Shown here: one piece after another, positions 57,255 through 64,000 of the stretch | Numbering within the stretch: the first letter of the stretch is position 1 | Layout: the number at the start of each line of letters is the position of its first letter | DNA from: Eucalyptus grandis | Taxonomy: Eukaryota > Streptophyta > Magnoliopsida > Myrtales > Myrtaceae | Length of the DNA stretch: 64,000 bases | Direction of reading: 5' to 3' | Assembly: GCF_016545825.1 (NCBI RefSeq) | Contig: NC_052616.1 | Location: 61,091,278 to 61,155,277, forward strand | Program-made: the position numbers and the translations under genes | Notes under the pieces: generated by a model | What the model was told of the DNA's origin: nothing | What the model saw: only the letters and a program-made list of their open reading frames with translations | The model's database searches: none

Positions 57255-57464
57255 CTGGAAATGACGGGAAATAAAAGAGGACAAGACCACATTAGACACA
57301 GAATACAACAGAACAGATCTCACTGGAATAGCCAAGTATGCATAGACCTTCGCGCTGTCTCTCTCGCTGGGATTCTTCTGATCGAATTTGGCTTGTAAAG
57401 ACACCTGCGAAAGCTTGGTTCGAGGAGTTATGAGCGACGAAAACGAAAGCTCTTCGGACCTGCT

Positions 57465-57472
57465 TATTTATA
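57465..57472 (-). promoter_or_regulatory. TATA box of HMA G
   Basis: TATAAATA on the minus strand. CGACGCGG at 57513-57520 lies about 40 bp further upstream. Confidence 0.6.
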
Positions 57473-57860
57473 CGCGAGCAGATCACGCAAATGCTCCATT
57501 GCTTCTAGACCTCGACGCGGACAGCTGTCTTCGTCGTTAAGGCTCTTCTTTTGTTTTCTTCCTCTTCTTCGAAAGAACAGTGTGAACGAGATCGTCACTA
57601 TGACTCTACTGCAGCCGTAAGTAGATCGTCATTCCACTTCGCGCCATTGCTGCGAAGTTGCACGTAACGCTCGACGTGGCTGGCGGTACGCTACGTTGGT
57701 TGCAAAGGTTGACCCAAGATTTTTGGCGCGTGTAGGGGGTCTTTGCATGTGCCATTGATCTTAGTATTAATAAGAAGCATCTAGACTATCATAGAACGTG
57801 TCCGATACGTGTTCTAAAGCAATGAATTACATAAATTCTCTCTTGGATATTAAGATTAAG

Positions 57861-58710
57861 GGTGTGTTTGGCAACATGCTAAAGAGTAAAATTTATATTC
57901 TTTTGTTCCGGGGTAGATTTGGAACAGAAATCTATTTGGTAATATTTTTGTTCCCGGGAATTAGATTTGAAGTAGAATCGAGAAGTAAAAAAAAAAATTA
58001 ATTTTTTATTCTCGGAAACAATTCCAGAATCAAGTCAATTCAATTTTGTTTTTCTTTTCTTCTTGTTCTTCTTCCTTCTCTCTCCTTCTTCCACTACCAC
58101 TGCCGCTGTCATCCACCAACGTCAGTGACCAGTTGGGTGAGGCTCGGCGAGCTCCCCAAAGGCTCGCCTAGCCATCGGTGGCCTGGGCCTCTCTCGGCCA
58201 TCGACGAGCCTCGCCTGGCTGGGCAAGGCATGGCTGAGCCATGGCTAGGCGAGGGTTGACCTTGCCCAAATCTAGCGAGGTCAAGCTCGCCTAGCCGCTG
58301 GCAGGGCTCTACCTCGTAGGGCCATCGTGAGGTTGGCATCACTCGGCCAAGGTGAGGTTGACCTTGCGGTGGCTAGGTGAGGTCAAGCCCCATTGGCGGC
58401 TAGGCATGCTCGGCCTTGCCAGATTTGGGTGAGGTTGCTAGCCCAACCAAGGTTCGTCGACGAGGTGTGGCCTCACCTGAAGGCCAGCAATGCTCGACAA
58501 GGTTGTTGGCCCTTGTCTAGCCGGTCTGGTCATCCCAAGGTTGGCGTGGCCAAAGTTTGAAGAAGAAGAAGGGAAAGAAAAAAAAAAAAAGGGAAAAATG
58601 ATACAATTATTAATAAATTAAAAGCAAAAGATTTGGAGTAGAAATTTTGAGGACGATGTCAAACACAATTCTATTTTAGGAATAGAAATTTTAGACGGTT
58701 ACCAAACGCC
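57861..58710. mobile_element. TIR element with GC-rich core
   Basis: The left end GGTGTGTTTGGCAACATGCT pairs with the reverse complement of the right end (GGCGTTTGGTAACCGTCTAA). Inner GTTTGG and GATTTGGA words repeat in both arms. The core (58090-58560) is GC-rich, with a TTCTTCTTCC tract on its left and GAAGAAGAAG on its right. The paralogous site upstream of HMA D (about 30705-30720) lacks it. Arms resemble 37875-38651. Confidence 0.6.
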
Positions 58711-58759
58711 TTAAAATACTTGAAGTTATTCACGGGAGCAGAATAAAAAGGAATTATTT

Positions 58760-59680
58760 TTTTTATCATATTGTGCAAGCACATAACATCAGAATTAAAG
58801 GTCTCGAGCTTGATCCAAAAAATTGATACCCACATTTTAGTTAATATATCGGATAAAATATGTACATATAAGAATAATGTGTACCTATATTTCACAACTC
58901 GTTTATTACCATGTACGTACTAGCACAGAATCACACGCATATGCATGTAAAACAATCATAGAGATATGCACACAAAATGATAGATTTTGTTTCGTTCATT
59001 GTGGATGAATCTGATTGTATTTAGGAAAGAGATTTAAATTACAATTGGAATATATGAGTGATTGAGGAGATTATATGTGCTTCGTACATGAATTTACTTA
59101 AAATGAAATAGTAGATTTGTCTTTTTAAGGAGTACGAAAAATGAAACAAAAACTTATCGATTGGTCTCAGGTTGACCCTGGAACCGGACTGATCATAACT
59201 GAACCCACTGGATCGGTCCGGTCCTCAGTCTCAAGTTTAATAGGGTCGGTCCTCCGTCTCAAAAATTAAGGACCAATACTATGTGGGTCTGTCCTAGGGT
59301 TAGGGAGTGGACCGGTCCAATCTGGACCATGCTTACCCCTAGTTTGAACTCACTACAAAATCATCCAATTATTTTTTAATCATGTGGACCTACAATATTA
59401 AAATTTGTGATTTACCGGGGCTTATGCACTTGGAATACCTAAGAAGTTTTCATACTTAAACCTAATAGATCAAGAGTAACAGTGGATGGTCAAGTATTGC
59501 GGATCCACTCGTTTCAGGAAAATTATTTTGTAGCTAGAAAACATTCTCATTAAAAAACCTTTTCTGACAATCTGTGTTTTGAGCCCTTGGTCCAATGCCT
59601 AATAACTGAGGTTTTTTTTTTTTGATTATTATGATCTTAAGCACTGATTAGGTTCTATATGTTCTTGTCACTTAGGAGTG
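58760..59680. repeat. Upstream flank of HMA G (block Y copy of 30760-31090) and repeat DNA
   Basis: 58780-59100 matches 30770-31090 (AAAGGTCTCGAGCTTGATCC, ATTACCATGTACGTACTAGCAC). 59160-59340 is rich in GGTCCGG/ACCGG words of an unassigned dispersed repeat. No gene. Confidence 0.65.
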
Positions 59681-59683
59681 AGT

Positions 59684-60390
59684 ATGATCCATATGGTCCT
59701 TTTATGGAGCTAGACTGGGGCTGGTCCCAGAAAATCTAGAATCAGGCACTGAATCGAGTACCTTAGAGCTGGGAACTCCTATTTATATTAACTTCTAATT
59801 CTCAATTTAAGTTAGCAAGTAGTGATTTTAAGTACCGATCTATCTTGGGTCCGCATTCGAGACGGCAAGAGACCGAACCGAGAGGGAAACCGGAGAAATG
59901 AGAGACTGAGAGCAAGAGAACAGAGAGAGATAGGAGAAGCGGAACGGGAGGAAACAGAAGAAAAGAAAGAGTGAAGCAAGAGCCATGAGTTTGAATTTTT
60001 AATCTGTATTATAAATTTTATTTTGATTAGAAAGAGATGGATGTGGGCTCAGATTGTGAACGTGATTTTGTTCAGTTGCATGTCTTTGGGGGCCTCTTAT
60101 TTATTTATTTATTTATTCTAAGTTGTTAACTTGCTATAGCTTTCTAAGAAAAATTTGGTGATTTGGTTCAAGACTGGTTCTACCGTGAAACCGACCTTGT
60201 AGGTTCGGTTCCTAGTAGAACCGTTGGGTTTAAGGCTCAACCATGGAATTTAATTGAACCTCACTGATCCCCAGATTTTCAGCCGATGGAATTATTCGAT
60301 TGTCCTGGAAACCAATCTTGAACCAAACCGGCAAGGCCAATTCTGATGGATTCCCGAATTGAACAGAGACCGTTGCTCACCCCTATTTTC
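59684..60390. mobile_element. Dispersed TIR-like repeat in the 3' flank of HMA H
   Basis: Best-preserved termini of this family: starts TAGGAGTGAGTA and ends GCTCACCCCTA. Internal GAGAGAG-rich tract at 59875-59950. Contains (TTTA)n at about 60098-60117. Confidence 0.45.
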
Positions 60391-60696
60391 ACTTAATAAC
60401 TTTTTGTGAGTCGATCTTTGATCGATAACAAGTAATTAATATGTATACGGCAGATTACAGGTAATCAATGAACAAACTCAGCGTAACTCAATTATTCAAA
60501 GTATAAGCATGCATGAATAACATAATATGTAATTGACAGTCCAAGAATTAAAGTATCTGGCTTCACTTTTTCTACGACAGGACGAAAGAGAATATGTATG
60601 GAAAGAAGAATCAAATCTATCTATGTGCTTAATAGAAAATTCTGAAATCTTCTAAACTCGATAGGCCCATCTCGATCTAGCTTTAGGCTTCCTCAA

Positions 60697-61075
60697 TCAA
60701 TCCTCAACGCTTAGTAGCCTCGTCGTCCCAACCTTCTTCCTCATTGCGCTCACAATCTCCACAGCATCAACTCCTCTCCCTATCACCACCACTTCATCTT
60801 GACGCTCTCCGTTGAACCCCACGAATTCCGTACCTGCAGATACAACGACGACCAACTTAATCCCAGTTATCTGCATCAAAAACACTGCAGAGTGCACCAA
60901 GAAACGACAAGGCCAGAGGCCGGATGAGAATTGTGAAATACATAGAGAAAACGCATCGTAATGCGAGGTTTATGCAGTGTAGGGACAATGAATCACCATG
61001 TGCTTGAGCAGCGATCTGCAATGCCTTGGTCCTGCACTTCCCGCATTTCATCTGGACCTGCATCACAATCTTCAT
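60697..61075 (-). CDS. HMA-domain protein H, metal site intact, start in old exon 2
   Basis: Predicted coding exons on the minus strand: 61075-60997 and 60833-60697 (TGA); 216 nt, 71 aa; GT..AG intron. Starts MKIVMQVQMKCGKC with a full MKCGKC metal motif (residues 9-14), helix RTKALQIAAQAHG, then EFVGFNGERQDEVVVIGRGV and RKKVGTTRLLSVED as the C-terminus. The old exon 1 reads AGTACGAAG, so the start codon has moved here too. It shares QAHG with the pseudogenes C and F, suggesting that C/F descend from an H-like gene. There is no CaaX box. Confidence 0.82.
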
Positions 61076-61261
61076 CTGCAGATGTATGAAAACAGTACCA
61101 TTTTAGTGAGACAAAACACACAAGAACACAGCTCCCCGCAAAAGCAAGCTCTGACCTTCGTACTGTCTCTCTTGTTGAGATTCTTCTGATCTGATTTGGC
61201 CGAGTGAAGACAGTCGCAAGAGCTTAGCTCGAGGATGAAAACGAAAGCTCTTGCGACCGCT

Positions 61262-61269
61262 TATTTATA
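61262..61269 (-). promoter_or_regulatory. TATA box of HMA H
   Basis: TATAAATA on the minus strand. CGACGCGT at 61313-61320 lies about 45 bp further upstream. Confidence 0.6.
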
Positions 61270-61614
61270 CGGGAGCAGATCACTGCCTGCCTGCTCCATT
61301 GCTTCAAGACCTCGACGCGTACAGCTCTTTGTCTTCTTCGTTAAGGCTTTTCGCATTATCTTTTGCAAGATAGTATGAACAAGATCTTCAATTTGATGCC
61401 ATATTGGTTAGCTTCCATTGCTTTGACCCAGAAGTTTCGGTGCGGGAGGTGGGTTTTTGCATGTGCCATTTATTTAGTGTTATCGAAGGACCAAGACTTT
61501 CATGGAACGCGTCGAATACTGGTTCCAAAGTCATGAACTACATAAGTTCTCTCTTCGCCTACATGACATTCTGGCCTCCCTTTGCATTTTGCTTGCATCC
61601 CAAGATGATGGAAT

Positions 61615-62066
61615 TGTAAGACTAAATCTAAATAAAATCTGACCATTCCGATTTATCATTCACGGATAAATTCATACAAAATTTGAGATCGATTTGTAGA
61701 AACGTAAAGATCAACATACCTTCAGCCATCGATAAAAATTTACAAATGCGGAAAATCCTAAGACCTTGGACGGATCCATGAAGCACGATCAATCTGCGAA
61801 TATGGAAACACTAACATTCTGTCTCACTAGCCAATACCCACCAAACAAGATGGTGTGTTTTTTGTAGCGATGGGTTAGGACTAGACAACCTGACATTTCG
61901 TTCCATTTCTTACATTACCGACACCTTCCATCAATAATATTATGGTAACATATTAATAGGCAAATATCATGTAATAAACACGGGTAATAAAGTGAGCAAT
62001 AAATTGGAATTAATTGGGAAATATAAAATTAGGACCATATTTAGAATAATAAAATATATTATAGCA
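61615..62066 (-). repeat. Putative 3' LTR of the third copia element
   Basis: On the minus strand it starts TGCTATAATATA after AAGTGAGAGGA (62067-62077, polypurine-like) and ends CTTACA. Length 452 bp. The paired LTR is outside the window, so the boundaries rest on the TG..CA ends and the purine tract only. Confidence 0.5.
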
Positions 62067-62379
62067 TCCTCTCACTTAATCCCAATATTCCATCAAATGA
62101 AATATTAACCCAAACCCATAAGCTTCATGCTAAAATAAAACACATGACTCATAGCGATGAGTCCTCTTAGAACGAGTATTATATTCTGTGTATCACAATG
62201 CATTTCATGAGCTCATATGTGATAACATAACTTAATGAATAAACCTTATGTTTACTCCATGTCAAACGTAATTGTTTTTCGTAGAATAACTGAATGTATA
62301 TAACTGTATTGAGAAAAACACTACAAATGAATAAAAGCCTCACAAATTCTTTCATATAAAGAAAAATGTACATGATTGG

Positions 62380-63017
62380 ACCAATATCCATTATGAATTC
62401 ATGATCCTTATAACTCATTGGTGGCATGCCTTTAGTTAAAAAATCAGTTATCATCAATCCAGTACTCACGTGTTTTATGATCAATTTCTTCTCTTTAACA
62501 TGTTCTCTAATGGCTAAATACTTGATGTCGATGTGCTTACTTCGACTACCACTTTTTTTGTTCTTAACCTTGAAAACTGCAACTGAATTGTCGCGAAACA
62601 TTCTCAATGGCCTAGAATGGAATCCACAACTCTATGTCCTGATATGAGAGTTTTCAACCATATACCATGTGAGGTAGTCTCAAAACAGGAAACGAACTCT
62701 GCCTCCATAATGAAAGTGAGAACCAAGATTTGTTTTGCACTTCTCCAGGATCCAGCTCCATCAACAAACATAAAAATATATCTTGATATTAATTTATGGG
62801 AATCAACGTAGCTAGCAAAGTCTGAGTACGAGTAACTAACTACCTCCAAGTTGTTCGTTCTTCTATACATAAGCATGTGTCCCTTTGTTCCTTGAAGGTA
62901 CCTCATCACCTTCTTTGCAACTCTCCAGTGGTCTATACCTAGATTACTTTGGTATCTTCCTAACATTCCTACAACAAAAGCAATGTTAGGTTGAGTGCAA
63001 ATTTGAGTATACATCAA
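62380..63017 (-). pseudogene. RNase H of the third copia element
   Basis: Two open pieces. 63017-62604 has NIAFVVGMLGRYQSN, WRVAKKVMRYLQGTKGHML and an SWRSAKQ segment. 62607-62179 has the [19 protein letters not shown] and DFLTKGMPP ends. The usual SDSDFAGC box reads SYSDFASY, so the conserved residues are altered. A frame change near 62605 separates the pieces. Confidence 0.75.
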
Positions 63018-63179
63018 GCTTCCGACAGCATAAGCATATGAGATGTTCTTTATTTGTTCCCTTTCAAAGTTGTTATTTGAGCATTAGTTCAAATTACACC
63101 CGTCACTCTTCATAATTGGTGTTATACTTGGTGAATAATCTTTCATTCGAAATCTCTCTAAGACCTTATTGATATAGGT

Positions 63180-63981
63180 TTATTGAGATAGTCCTAATAT
63201 ACCTTGAGGTCTATCACTATGGATCTTAATGCCAATGATATAAGACACTTCACCCATATCCTTCATGTCAAAACTTTTAGAGAGAAATTGTTTCATCTCA
63301 TATAAAAACCCATTATCATTAGTTGCAAGTAAAATGTCATCCACATATAGCATAAAGAAACAAATTTTGCTCCCACTAACCTTCTGATATATACATTGAT
63401 CCATGACATTATCTACAAAACCGAATGAAGATATGGCCTCATGAAATCTTAAGTACAATTGGCGGGATGTTTGTTTCAAGATATATAGAGACTTCTTAAG
63501 CTTGCATACCAAATGCTCACCAGTACTAGAGAATAATCCTTATGGTTGTTTCATGTAAACCACTTCTTCTAATTTTCCATTGAAGAATGCTGTTTTTACA
63601 TTCATTTGAAGTAACTGCATATCAAAATGAGCAACTAATGCCAAAATAATATGAAGAGAATCTTTCTTGGATACGAGAGAAAAAGTTCACTATATAATTA
63701 ATTCTTTCCTTTTGAGTGAGTCCCTTGGCAACGAGTCTGACTTTGTATCTCTCAATATTGCCTAATGAATCATTCTTAATTTGAAAGACCCATTTACAAC
63801 CAACAACCTTTGCATCATTAGACAACTCAATTAAATCCCAGACCTCATTAGATGCTATAAAACTCATCTCTTCTTTCATGGTACTGTACCACAAATTAGA
63901 TTTATCACAACTCATGGCTTGTAAAAACGTCTCAAGATCATTTTCAATTCCAACATTGTAGTTAGATTCTAGCAAATACAC
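63180..63981 (-). pseudogene. Reverse transcriptase of the third copia element
   Basis: The piece at 63981-63622 has VWDLIELSNDAKVVGCKWVF and a YKVRLVAKGLTQKERINY run. The piece at 63512-63180 has KLKKSLYILKQTSRQLYLRF (normally GLKQASRQW) and the YVDD box (MLYVDDILLATND). The GTPFLNGNLEEE-type segment between them is broken by stops and shifts near 63550-63640. Confidence 0.8.
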
Positions 63982-64000
63982 AATATAGTCATTAGAGATT

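Larger units (their letters stand above)
61615..64000 (-). mobile_element. Third Ty1/copia element, 3' part, minus strand (runs off the right edge)
   Basis: A putative 3' LTR (61615-62066), a purine tract and a degraded RNase H and reverse transcriptase follow in reverse order from left to right, as expected for a minus-strand copia element. The integrase, gag and 5' LTR would be beyond 64000. Several stops and frameshifts make it defective. Confidence 0.8.

Noticed and set aside
61615..62066. Treating the third copia LTR as confirmed with a target duplication
   Set aside because: The other end is outside the window, so no target duplication can be tested. It is listed as putative.

Overview
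The window is nuclear DNA of a flowering plant, almost certainly a eudicot. The evidence is intron-bearing genes with GT..AG splice sites, plant Ty1/copia (including a Sirevirus), Ty3/gypsy and LINE retrotransposons, Mutator-like elements with 9-bp target duplications, and a fragment of gamma-tubulin complex protein 3 (GCP3). A woody eudicot such as a Myrtaceae species is a guess from overall character only. There are no rRNA, tRNA, CRISPR or operon-type features.

Host genes. The only host genes I can support are a same-strand (minus) tandem array of small HMA-domain (heavy-metal-associated, ferredoxin-like fold) genes. Six have open reading frames: A 12017-12566, B 23906-24575, D 29590-30083, E 39352-39971, G 56782-57254 and H 60697-61075. 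Two are pseudogenes: C 26934-27330 and F 54456-54500. They encode 71-78 aa proteins with no CaaX box, so they belong with HPP/HIPP-like single-domain proteins. A, D and H keep the MxCxxC metal site and G keeps both cysteines, but B and E have lost every cysteine. In D, G and H the ancestral start codon in exon 1 is gone and translation appears to begin at an ATG at the start of the old exon 2. All loci share a TATA box and a CGACGCG-type element just upstream of it.

Layout. 1-11 kb: degraded gypsy and copia remnants and several non-autonomous terminal-inverted-repeat (TIR) elements. 12 kb: HMA A. 14-21 kb: an old GC-rich repeat split by a full-length copia element (15236-20354, TSD GGTGT). 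21.8-30.3 kb: duplication block X (GCP3 5' fragment, HMA B, C, D). 32.4-41 kb: block Z, a second copy of the GCP3-downstream/HMA B segment (HMA E). Block Z is split by Mutator-like element (MULE) A, a small TRIM-like LTR element, MULE B and a LINE fragment nested in MULE B. 42.2-53.3 kb: MULE C, itself split by a 9.5-kb Sirevirus (42533-52078, TSD AATTT). 53.6-59 kb: block Y (shorter GCP3 fragment fused to HMA F, then HMA G). 59-61.3 kb: HMA H. 61.6-64 kb: the 3' part of a third copia element on the minus strand, running off the window.

How it fits together. The region grew by repeated segmental duplication of an HMA cluster. A GCP3 5' fragment was carried as a passenger, and transposons then inserted between copies. 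Because the duplicate blocks supply empty sites for each other, the exact insertion boundaries and order of nesting can be read directly. No enzyme pathway or operon is present. The strongest biology is the diversification of the HMA array (cysteine loss, start-codon relocation, conserved promoter core) and the layered transposon history.
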